From the NCBI GenBank assembly GCA_963717195.1, contig CAVQVR010000021.1:1-64000 (forward strand): a DNA stretch of 64,000 nucleotides, in the 5' to 3' direction. The notes beneath the pieces were generated by a model. It made no database searches and was not told where the DNA came from. It saw only the letters and a list, made by a program, of their open reading frames with translations. Shown here in pieces: positions 9,401 to 16,392 of this stretch (position 1 is its first letter; each line of letters starts with the position of its first letter). This stretch comes from JACDAE01 sp963717195 (GTDB lineage: Bacteria; Chloroflexota; Ktedonobacteria; Ktedonobacterales; Ktedonobacteraceae). Both the position numbers and the translations under genes were made by a program.

Positions 9401-9751
9401 AGCGCTTGATGTCACCTTCCCGCTATCCCAGAGATTGGGAGTGTTCGCGCTTAACAGGGCGGAAGTGGTTGCTGCCTGCACCTCGTATGCCTGCTGGCTC
9501 TGGTTCTGTGCAGATGAGGAAAGCTCCCAACTGAGCTGCGGTTGCCTGTCATCAATTCCCAATGGGTTCACAAGATAGTCGACGTGCAGATTGCCAACGC
9601 TCACGCTGGATTGTGCAGTCTGTGCACGAACTTCGGCTGCGGTTTGTTGTGAAAGGGACAAGCCCAGTGTGAGACACAAACCAATGATGACAAGCCGGAC
9701 AATTGCGATACGAGGAAACGCAGGAAACCGACGCAAGTAATGCGTAACCAT
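6494..9751 (-). CDS. Secreted alpha-L-rhamnosidase, GH78, with C-terminal F5/8C-type module
   Basis: The enzyme would hydrolyse terminal alpha-L-rhamnose from glycans or glycosides outside the cell. A signal peptide spans residues 1-40 (hydrophobic VRLVIIGLCLTLGLSL, then AEVRAQ). Next come the GH78 N-terminal beta-sandwiches (LHVDYLVNPLGID, PQLSWEL) and the (alpha/alpha)6 catalytic barrel with DCPHREKLGW around residue 509, which holds the conserved acidic cluster, and TEYWDG around 779. Residues about 912-1075 look like an F5/8 type C (discoidin/CBM32-like) domain (NLAFQKTVTSNNSFE, YVDVDLGS, ARHVRIVV). AAAGGA upstream supports the ATG. Total length is 1085 residues, long for the family because of the extra module. 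It is the last gene of the sugar locus. Confidence 0.9.
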   Translation of the reverse strand: MVTHYLRRFPAFPRIAIVRLVIIGLCLTLGLSLSQQTAAEVRAQTAQSSVSVGNLHVDYLVNPLGIDDRQPQLSWELSSSAQNQSQQAYEVQAATTSALLSANTPNLWDSGKVTSSASTNVTYGGSALHSRQQVYWRVQVWDQSGNVSAWSSVAQWEMGLLASSDWSAHWITNPGSGALPLFAKQFTLAKAISNARLYITGLGVYDASLNGKAISKAVLQPPETDYLKRVIYTTYDVTSLLQQGANTLGVQLGNGIANVPSTSGRYEKFTATMSTPQLLAQLEVTYSDGTVARIVSDNSWRTTSGPTTFSNWFGGEDYDARLAQPGWQNPGANLSSWQAATQTTAPSSQTVLNAQMVPSIQQVGTLHPVKITQPKSGNYVFDFGTNFAGWEQLQVSGPAGTKITMTPGELLNSDGTVSQTTTGSPIYDDYILSGKGTETWHPDFMYHGFRYLQVTGLPSAPTTNTFTGLELSTVNASAGTFTSGNSMLNSINQIIDQAIQNNMYSVLTDCPHREKLGWLEEDHLVFGAVSRTYDVAAYYRELIRNMADAQISNGLVPDIAPEYIVFSGGFRDDPNWGSTLIISSWQLYQTYGDSVTLRTYYSNMQKYLTYLQSQASGNLLNYGLGDWAAIDTSTPVGVTASYAYYEDAQTMSKIASALGHTSDATTYSTLAQQIGSAFNTKYFNTTTHNTYANGTQADDALALDMGIVPTQYQSAVLQHLVGAIRSNSNHLTVGEIALPSLLRALAQGGRSDVLYDVATQTTYPSYGYMVSTGSTALTEYWDGANGTGSQDHFMLGAIKDWFSSNLGGIQADPSAVAYNKLIISPTVVGNLTQAASTYNTPYGQASSSWTKNGSIVQLQVKVPVNTTATVQMPVNPIQPTATMGQGFQSFQNGYAIYSIGSGSYTFTSDLEGGNLAFQKTVTSNNSFENSDWGVAHLTDGFETSISGAEGYTSNVFSSSNASSNAPYVDVDLGSNQSFNAVTLFPRTDAETANGDTPDFPVTFTIQVAPDGGSYKTVATITNQANPKGLAKTYSFAMTTARHVRIVVTTLGNPALNESAANYYRLQLAELEVHAVSAGPRLRLIG

Positions 9752-9986
9752 TTTAGAATCCTTTCCGAAGCCACTATCCTATCGAGGAAAATAGACGCAC
9801 ACACGTCGTATTCATGCGATTGAGGTATAAGCCCGAATGCTTCGCGCTCGCTATGCGCCACATTGCGCAAGTGTACATAGAGAATCCCTCCTGCTAAAAA
9901 TGTTCTTCAATGAAAATATGGTCTGGCTCATGCCAGGTAAAAGACTCAACAATGGGACGTGCCAAAAAGCTCCTTCCCTTATATTA

Positions 9987-11510
9987 CTATATTACCTGTG
10001 CAACTTCCAAACCAAGCAGGCGAGCAACTTTTTTGATGCCTCTGGCATGATGACCAACACCTAATGCGCAATGATGGGTGGGTCCATGAGCACACCACTG
10101 ATCCATAAAATCCGCTGGCGGAAGCGAGAACTTGAGACGTGAGTTCGTATTTCCAATATGCAGGATGGGGCCAGGTATGGTTTCGCCCTCAGCCACAATA
10201 AGCTTCAAGTGACCTGCCGCTGTCTGGGTCACAGTCAGAATTGTGACCGGGCCAGTCTTGACACGTGCTTCGACCGAGATACCATGACCGCGTTTGCCAT
10301 GATATAATCCTAACCCACGTAGCGTTGGTTTGCCCTCGGCGATCTGCACATGAAAAGGACCGTCGTGTCCCATCAACACGAAATCATCTACGAAGTCCAT
10401 GGCATAGAACTCGGTGTATGATCCACCCGCTCCCAAGCGATCCATGATGAACATTGCTACCGCATTTTTGAGATCACCCTCGCCAGCACAAGGAATACCG
10501 CGCCCGGTGAGCAGCGTATTTCCAAGGATCACCCCTGCACCCAGGCGCTCGTTGTCGTTGCCATGCAATCCGCGATAATAGTAACTGATGGCGTCCAGGG
10601 CAAAATCGTTGCGCAGGTCATCCAATCCGACTGCCACGCGTGCCGCCCATGCGAGATCCTCCTGACGTGGTGCCAGTGCAAGTGGATCGGATGGACTGTC
10701 CTCGCTGATCTCGAAAAGTTGCGCAGCTAATTCCAGGGTTGCCTGTACTTTACCCTGGTCCGCCTGTTCAACCCGTTGCTGCAGATCATCCATCTCCAAT
10801 ACTTCAATATGCACCCCGGTCTGATCCGTCACCATTGTAAAGTCGGAATACATATCAAGCATACCCGGATAGGTATGCCCAAGAAAACCGATGCGTCCAT
10901 TGTAGAGCGCACGCTGTACCTGTGCGGCAACGATCCAATCATGGATCTCAGCCCAGGCTCGCGTACCTGCAGGGCCGTCTTCCTCTCTGAGAAGGCCACT
11001 CACAACATTGAAGAGAATATTACAACGCGTGAATGCCCCAGAGATCTCTGGTACACAACATGCACAACAATTCGCCAGCCATTCTCCAGTATCAGTCTGT
11101 TCATAATCAAGTGCAGCAACAGGCTGCAAGTTGAGAACCAGAACCGGTTTATGGGCATGCTGGACAGCTGGTACTACCTGTGATGATGTCGCGTACGTCC
11201 CAACATAACAGAGAATAATGTCAACGTTCTCCCGACTGAAGAGCTCTCCTGCCTCATGAGCGCGTGGTGCCGTATCGGTGAGCCCCGCGCTAACTACCGT
11301 ACAACCCATCGCGCTTATTTTTGCCTCTATCCCACGCTGATATCCCTCCAACCGTTCTTTCAACCCTGAAAATTGCGGCCAATAGGCGGCTAATCCAATG
11401 CCAAATATCCCAACACGTGCAGGCAAGGTTTCCACATGGGGAAGAGATACAGACCATGGTTGGACAACTTCCTGTTGGGCCTTCTTTTGATCCGATAGAG
11501 ATTCTGCCAT
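9987..11510 (-). CDS. L-arabinose/L-fucose isomerase family protein
   Basis: This cytoplasmic aldose-ketose isomerase fold protein has 507 residues. The start is placed at the Met at 11510 because AGGAGA lies about 9 bases upstream; an earlier in-frame Met would put the N-terminus inside a palindromic repeat. Family signs are VGIFGIGLAAYWPQFSGL at the N-terminus, VDIILCYVGTYATSSQV, GRIGFLGHTYPGMLDMYSD (AraA-like), GEGDLKNAVAMFI with a conserved acid, and the C-terminal THHCALGVGHH, which could supply metal-binding His. Beside a rhamnosidase and sugar ABC genes it probably isomerises an imported pentose or 6-deoxyhexose; which one cannot be read from sequence. No kinase or aldolase is adjacent. 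Confidence 0.8.
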   Translation of the reverse strand: MAESLSDQKKAQQEVVQPWSVSLPHVETLPARVGIFGIGLAAYWPQFSGLKERLEGYQRGIEAKISAMGCTVVSAGLTDTAPRAHEAGELFSRENVDIILCYVGTYATSSQVVPAVQHAHKPVLVLNLQPVAALDYEQTDTGEWLANCCACCVPEISGAFTRCNILFNVVSGLLREEDGPAGTRAWAEIHDWIVAAQVQRALYNGRIGFLGHTYPGMLDMYSDFTMVTDQTGVHIEVLEMDDLQQRVEQADQGKVQATLELAAQLFEISEDSPSDPLALAPRQEDLAWAARVAVGLDDLRNDFALDAISYYYRGLHGNDNERLGAGVILGNTLLTGRGIPCAGEGDLKNAVAMFIMDRLGAGGSYTEFYAMDFVDDFVLMGHDGPFHVQIAEGKPTLRGLGLYHGKRGHGISVEARVKTGPVTILTVTQTAAGHLKLIVAEGETIPGPILHIGNTNSRLKFSLPPADFMDQWCAHGPTHHCALGVGHHARGIKKVARLLGLEVAQVI

Positions 11511-11569
11511 AAATATTCGTTCTCCTGGGTCATTTGCTTTGTATAAGCCTACATCCTTTTGGAAGAACA

Positions 11570-11623
11570 GGGGTAGGGGCATCACCTTGCGTGTGCCCGC
11601 TCCCAGATGATGCTCCTACCCCC
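11570..11623. repeat. Family A palindromic repeat, short copy
   Basis: GGGGTAGGGGCATCA at 11570 is matched in inverted order by TGATGCTCCTACCCC ending at 11622-11623. The interior CACCTTGCGTGTGCCC matches the family A core at 2149 and 18197. The copy lies between the binding-protein stop (11640) and the isomerase start (11510), inside the putative sugar operon, so it would be transcribed as a hairpin and could adjust relative expression. Confidence 0.7.
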
Positions 11624-11639
11624 GTTTCGTTGCGACAAA

Positions 11640-12623
11640 TTAGGATTTCGCGGGAAGGTTTGCACTGGTAATCAGATTTACCGGCACATAAATTTCACGG
11701 TTCGCTGCGTTGTCGAAATGAATTGGCTTCTTGTTGATCAGATCTGTCGCCAATTGTATCGTCATCTGACCCATCTTTTCAGGTACCTGTTGGATAGTCG
11801 CGCTCATTTGTCCGGCTTTGATTGCATCTAGAGCAATCTGATCTCCATTGAAACCGATAACAAAGACATCCTTTGAACCGCTCTTGTGCAAGTCCGCCAA
11901 CGCCTGGGCTGCTCCGACGGCCATAGGATCGTTACAAGCAAAAACCCCTGATACGTCAGGATGCGCCGCCAGGATGTCCTTCATGACCTTATAGCCCTGT
12001 TCTTGCTGGCTGTTTCCAGAGATGCTCGCGACAACGTTATATCCCAACGTCTTCATTTCCTGCTCAAAGCCCGCGTTTCTGCGTGCGGCGTATACAGCAC
12101 TTGGCTCACAGGTAATCGAGGCTACGTTTTTGCTGGCTCCTGGTTTTGCCTTGATCAGTTTATCCATCTGGTCGGCGGCCAGTATACCGCCTTTTGTATT
12201 ATCCGAGATCACAATGGCATCATATGCAGAGCCACCACCGCCAATGTCATCCACGACAACTGGAATATTCTTCTGATGCGCCTGCTGCACAATAGGGCTG
12301 AGCGCATCTGGTTGGAAGGGAGAAATAATCAAGGCGCTGATCCCCTGGTTCAACAATGTCGTTGCACCTGAGACCATGGTCAATTCACTGCTCTTCTCGT
12401 CCTGCAGCAGGTATTTATAGCCAGCGGCAGTAGCTGCTTCATGGGTTCCTTTTTCCATCTGCTGGAAATATCCGTATTGCATATCGTAGACTGAGAAGCC
12501 AATAGTTTTTTGGGCGGCTGCTCCTGATCCGCCAGAGCCACTGCTACCACAGGCTCCTACAAAAAGCATAATAGTTGTTATCAGGATGATAAATGGAACT
12601 CGACTCCCTCTTAACCTGTACAT
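11640..12623 (-). CDS. Sugar ABC transporter substrate-binding lipoprotein (RbsB-like)
   Basis: This is the extracytoplasmic receptor of the sugar importer, 327 residues, of the Peripla_BP_4 (ribose/galactose-type) fold. The N-terminus is a lipoprotein signal: basic MYRLRGSR, hydrophobic FIILITTIMLFVGA, then Cys in the lipobox VGAC, and a Gly/Ser linker. The mature part starts with TIGFSVYDMQYGYFQQMEKG and contains ALIISPFQPDALSPIV, IPVVVDDIGGG, VFACNDPMAVGAAQAL and VIGFNGDQIALDAIKAG, the usual hinge and ligand-loop segments. It lies 159 bp after the second permease, unlike the tighter spacing upstream, so a separate ribosome load or promoter is possible. Ligand identity is inferred only from the neighbouring rhamnosidase and isomerase. 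Confidence 0.92.
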   Translation of the reverse strand: MYRLRGSRVPFIILITTIMLFVGACGSSGSGGSGAAAQKTIGFSVYDMQYGYFQQMEKGTHEAATAAGYKYLLQDEKSSELTMVSGATTLLNQGISALIISPFQPDALSPIVQQAHQKNIPVVVDDIGGGGSAYDAIVISDNTKGGILAADQMDKLIKAKPGASKNVASITCEPSAVYAARRNAGFEQEMKTLGYNVVASISGNSQQEQGYKVMKDILAAHPDVSGVFACNDPMAVGAAQALADLHKSGSKDVFVIGFNGDQIALDAIKAGQMSATIQQVPEKMGQMTIQLATDLINKKPIHFDNAANREIYVPVNLITSANLPAKS

Positions 12624-12738
12624 CGTCTGTTTCTCCTTTGATTGACTACGTTACATCAAATAGTAAGACACATAATGACTAACTGATGACTGAACCTAAG
12701 GTCTGACGTGTTACCTCCCTTGCAAAAATAATATTTAC

Positions 12739-12786
12739 GGACGCGGTGAATGGTCCCTACGGTGGACGCGGTGACCTGGTCCCTAC
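12739..12786. repeat. Two direct family B-like repeat units abutting a stop codon
   Basis: GGACGCGGTGAATGGTCCCTAC (12739-12760) is followed by a near copy at 12764-12786. Both resemble the family B unit at 39858-39931 (CGATAAATC core, CCCTAC end). On the minus strand the unit begins GTAGGGAC, and its TAG is the stop codon of the upstream permease gene (12783-12785). Confidence 0.65.
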
Positions 12787-13820
12787 TGGCGCTCGGCAAG
12801 GCGGGCGCGAATGCCTTCGATAGAAAGGGCGATTAGAAGTACTAATCCGACAATAACGCGTTGGACAAATGCATCTATCGACAGCAGATCGAGAATGTTG
12901 CCAATGGTTGTGAATAGAAGTGCGGCTGCGAATGTGCCAAGCATACTGCCTCGCCCACCAGAGAGCCGAGTGCCACCAAGCACAACCGTTGCAATGACAT
13001 TGAGCTCGAAGTCTGGCTCTAAATCCGGCCCTGCCGTATAGAGCCGCGAGGCCAGTAATATCGCGGCTCCAGCCGTGAAGAGACTAACGAGCACGAAGGA
13101 ATAAAATTGCGTGCGGCGCACAGGAACACCCGCTATACGCGCAGCCACAGCATTCGATCCAGTGGCGTATACATAGCGACCAAAGGGTGTATAGCGTAGA
13201 AGCGCTGCTCCCAGGAACGCACAAATGACAAAAACTACAAATGGGATAGGTATTCCCAGGAGATCGCCGCCGCCGATCTGCGTAAACTCCTGGCCTGTAT
13301 AGAGAGCCGGGTTCCCCCCGGTGATTACATAGGTGTATCCACTTATGATGAAAAGCATACTTAATGTCACAATAAAGGCTGGAATACGCACGAACGCAAT
13401 AAGTACGCCATTGATTGCTCCGATGAAGGAACCAAGCAATAAAGTGGCAACAAATGCCCAGATGAGTTGATGGCGACCCGCAATGGTGACTGCCAGCCAG
13501 GCACACAGTGCCAGCGTTGAGCCAACAGATAGATCAAAACTGCCAAGCAGAATAACAATCATCATACCAACCGCTGCGATACCTACAAATGATGATTGCC
13601 TCAGTACCTCAGTGAAATTATCAATATTTGAAAAATTTGGTACTAGAAAAAATGAGAGTAACCAGATCACAAGCAAGACAGCTGCGATTCCATAGCGCTC
13701 CCAGAGGATATCCCAACGTATGCGGCTTAGACGTGCACGGCGCTGCTGCACGACTACTCCTGTCGCTGAGTTTGTAGTACCTTCGTCATCTGCAGGTAGT
13801 ACGTGCTTTGTTTCGCTCAT
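12783..13820 (-). CDS. Sugar ABC transporter permease (RbsC-like), second of pair
   Basis: This integral membrane protein of 345 residues belongs to the BPD_transp_2 (RbsC/XylH) family. A charged cytoplasmic N-terminus of about 45 residues precedes about eight or nine hydrophobic segments starting at YGIAAVLLVIWLLSFFLV. Typical family stretches are GMMIVILLGSFDLSVGSTLALCAW, GAINGVLIAFVRIPAFIVTLSMLFI and NVIATVVLGGTRLSGGRGSMLGT (coupling region to the ATPase). GAGGA about 8 bases before the ATG supports the start. It pairs with the other permease to make a heterodimeric pore. Its stop codon lies within a repeat unit. Confidence 0.92.
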   Translation of the reverse strand: MSETKHVLPADDEGTTNSATGVVVQQRRARLSRIRWDILWERYGIAAVLLVIWLLSFFLVPNFSNIDNFTEVLRQSSFVGIAAVGMMIVILLGSFDLSVGSTLALCAWLAVTIAGRHQLIWAFVATLLLGSFIGAINGVLIAFVRIPAFIVTLSMLFIISGYTYVITGGNPALYTGQEFTQIGGGDLLGIPIPFVVFVICAFLGAALLRYTPFGRYVYATGSNAVAARIAGVPVRRTQFYSFVLVSLFTAGAAILLASRLYTAGPDLEPDFELNVIATVVLGGTRLSGGRGSMLGTFAAALLFTTIGNILDLLSIDAFVQRVIVGLVLLIALSIEGIRARLAERQ

Positions 13821-13860
13821 AATAAAATCCTCGCAGGCATTCTATCTTTCGTCTCTCTTT

Positions 13861-14844
13861 CTAACTTCTACCAACTTTTAGTACCTGGCGCAGGTTATAT
13901 CCACGACTGACCTCTATCAGGACGGCAATCAGCAGTAAGATACCTACAGTTAGTAGCTGGTAGGAATCAGGGACATTGAGCAAATTCAGGCCATTATTAA
14001 CCATTGCGACCAGGATACTGCCCAAAAGTGTTCCTATGAGTGTGGCCTGTCCACCAAGTAGCGATGTGCCACCGATGACTACGACCGCAATAGCCTGCAA
14101 TTCCAGGCCAGTATCAAGACGACCATTGGCTGTCAACACCTGTGCACTTACGATCAGACCTGATAAGGCTGCCGTTGCTCCAACGAGAGCAAAAACTCCC
14201 CAGGTGACGGCACTTACACGTATGCCTGAGCGCTTTGCTACCGCTGCATTACTGCCAATCGCCAGAATACGCCGTCCAAATGGAGTGTACTTTACGATTG
14301 CACCAAACAGAAGTGTGAGCAAAAATACGAGAATAATAGGCGTAGGAATACCCAACAAAGGACGACCGGAAAGAACCTTAAAACCAGTCGCGCCAAACAA
14401 ATACAGATCTTGCCCCTTAGTATAAATAAGTGCTAAACCTCGTACTATCGTCATCATGGCTAATGTGGTAATAAATGCGGAGACGCGTAGCTCGGTGATG
14501 ATGAGCCCATTGCAAAATCCTACCAATGCCCCGGTCACTATTCCAGCCACTATCGCCAGCGGAATACCCAGCGTTGATACCAGGGAAAAGGCAACACAAC
14601 TGGAGAATGCCGCGGTTGAGCCAACGGAAAGATCGAAGTTGCCACTGGCAATTGCTAACGTCATACTCAGCCCAACGATGGCTACAACACTGGCATTTGT
14701 AAGCATGTTCAGGATATTATCCATACGCAAAAAGTGGGGAGTGAGCAGGGTGAGCACGATTCCTACCCCTAGTACTACCAAAATCATACTGGAAGATCGG
14801 CGTGCGACCCGTAAAAAACTGCTGGAAAGACGCAGGATACCCAT
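13861..14844 (-). CDS. Sugar ABC transporter permease (RbsC-like), first of pair
   Basis: This is a 327-residue membrane permease paralogous to its downstream neighbour. It has hydrophobic segments from about residue 20 (SMILVVLGVGIVLTLL) and the family stretches GLSMTLAIASGNFDLSVGSTAAF, GFCNGLIITELRVSAFITTLAMM and LQAIAVVVIGGTSLLGGQATLIGT. AGGAGG lies 6 bases before the ATG. It begins 12 bp after the ATPase gene, so the two are cotranscribed. Two distinct permeases with one double ATPase is a common arrangement for CUT2 sugar importers. Confidence 0.92.
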   Translation of the reverse strand: MGILRLSSSFLRVARRSSSMILVVLGVGIVLTLLTPHFLRMDNILNMLTNASVVAIVGLSMTLAIASGNFDLSVGSTAAFSSCVAFSLVSTLGIPLAIVAGIVTGALVGFCNGLIITELRVSAFITTLAMMTIVRGLALIYTKGQDLYLFGATGFKVLSGRPLLGIPTPIILVFLLTLLFGAIVKYTPFGRRILAIGSNAAVAKRSGIRVSAVTWGVFALVGATAALSGLIVSAQVLTANGRLDTGLELQAIAVVVIGGTSLLGGQATLIGTLLGSILVAMVNNGLNLLNVPDSYQLLTVGILLLIAVLIEVSRGYNLRQVLKVGRS

Positions 14845-14856
14845 AAATTCCTCCTA

Positions 14857-16392
14857 TTACGACACAAGGTTCTCTGCTGCCGGCCCCTGCTCCACTGCAA
14901 GGCCCGTCGCAAGATGCATAATGGTGGCTTGATTAAGGTCTTCTCCGGCCAGTTCTCCTTGTGGCTGGCCTGCTGCAAAGACGATACAACGGTCAGACAG
15001 GCGCAAAATTTCGGGCAATTCTGAGGACTGCAAAAGGACCGCAACGCCCTCTTTGACCAGTCCTTCAATCAGGGCATAGATCTCTGCCTTTGCTCCAACA
15101 TCCACTCCTCGTGTTGGCTCCGATAGCAAAAGTACCTTGCAATGCTGGGCCAGCGAACGCGCCAGAATAACCTTCTGCTGATTTCCTCCGCTGAGATTGT
15201 TGATAAACTGCGTAGGGTCGCTATAGCGTATATGCAGCTGCTCGCCATATTCTTCCAGCAGGGCTTTTTCTCTCTTCCTGCTGAGAATGCCCCTCTTGAG
15301 TACACGTTTTAAGACGGCAATACTCAGATTATGAAGAACAGAAACATCAGGTAAAATACCGCCATGTTTGCGATCTTCGGGCACAAAACCAATACCAACA
15401 CGCAGCGCCTCTCGTGGATTCGTGAGCTTAACCGCTTTACCACCCAGCTTTATTGAACCCGCGGTGATAGGCCGTAGACCAAACAGCGCCTCTAAAACCT
15501 GGGTACAGCCACTGCCCATTAATCCTGCCAACCCCAAAACTTCTCCGGCACGTAGTTCAAAGGATACATGTTGCGCAGCTTTACCCGTAGACAGATTCTC
15601 TACCGTAAGCACAACCTCACCGGGATTACGTTGGCTTCGTTCAGTATGCAGCAACTCTCGACCGACCATGAGCGCCACAACCTGCTCATCGGTAAACTCG
15701 GACGTAGAAGCAGTCTTTATATGTCGACCATCACGTAAGACAGTGATACGGTCCGCAACGGAGAAAACTTCTGAAAGCCGATGTGAAACGTAAATAATGC
15801 CAACGCCTTGCTTTGCCAGAATGCGTACCAGCGCCAATAGCTGTTCAACTTCACGCTCGCTCAGTGCCGCCGTTGGTTCATCCATCACAATAACTTCAGG
15901 ATGCATAGAGAGAGCACGGGCGATCTCTACAAGCTGCTGCTGAGCAACCGGGAGATCCCTTACTAGAGTTTTTGGATCAAGTGCGATATTAAGTTCTTTG
16001 ATAACGTTAGCGGCCTGGCGATTTAACTCTTTCCAATTGATCACGGGACCACGACGCGGCTCCCGTGTCAGAAAGATATTTTCGCCGACACTCAGATGCG
16101 GCAAGAGGTTAAATTCCTGAAATATGGTCGCGATACCGGCATGTTGCGCCTGCAGTGGATCATGAAATACAGTATGCTGTCCATGTACCTCAAGCATACC
16201 ACTACTGGGCTGAATGATACCGGCTAAGATATTGATGAGCGTACTTTTCCCCGCGCCATTTTCACCAACCAGTGCATGCACTTCACCGGGCAAAACGTCA
16301 AACGAGACGTTATCAAGAGCAAGCACACCAGGGAAGTGACGACTCAGATTTTTGACCGATAAGAGAGGGGGAGCTGTCCCGGCTGTATTCAT
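14857..16392 (-). CDS. Sugar ABC transporter ATP-binding protein (RbsA-like, two NBDs)
   Basis: This 511-residue cytoplasmic ATPase energises the importer. Domain 1 (about 1-240) has Walker A GENGAGKS, the family's modified signature LPVAQQQLVEIARAL and Walker B VIVMDEPTAALSE. Domain 2 (about 250-500) has a degenerate Walker A (GLMGSGCTQ), signature LSGGNQQKVILARSL, and LLLSEPTRGVD, in which the usual Walker B Asp is Ser. Reduced second-site chemistry is normal in RbsA proteins, but the Asp-to-Ser change goes further than usual. Its start codon overlaps the regulator's stop by 4 bases (ATGA), showing translational coupling. Confidence 0.93.
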   Translation of the reverse strand: MNTAGTAPPLLSVKNLSRHFPGVLALDNVSFDVLPGEVHALVGENGAGKSTLINILAGIIQPSSGMLEVHGQHTVFHDPLQAQHAGIATIFQEFNLLPHLSVGENIFLTREPRRGPVINWKELNRQAANVIKELNIALDPKTLVRDLPVAQQQLVEIARALSMHPEVIVMDEPTAALSEREVEQLLALVRILAKQGVGIIYVSHRLSEVFSVADRITVLRDGRHIKTASTSEFTDEQVVALMVGRELLHTERSQRNPGEVVLTVENLSTGKAAQHVSFELRAGEVLGLAGLMGSGCTQVLEALFGLRPITAGSIKLGGKAVKLTNPREALRVGIGFVPEDRKHGGILPDVSVLHNLSIAVLKRVLKRGILSRKREKALLEEYGEQLHIRYSDPTQFINNLSGGNQQKVILARSLAQHCKVLLLSEPTRGVDVGAKAEIYALIEGLVKEGVAVLLQSSELPEILRLSDRCIVFAAGQPQGELAGEDLNQATIMHLATGLAVEQGPAAENLVS

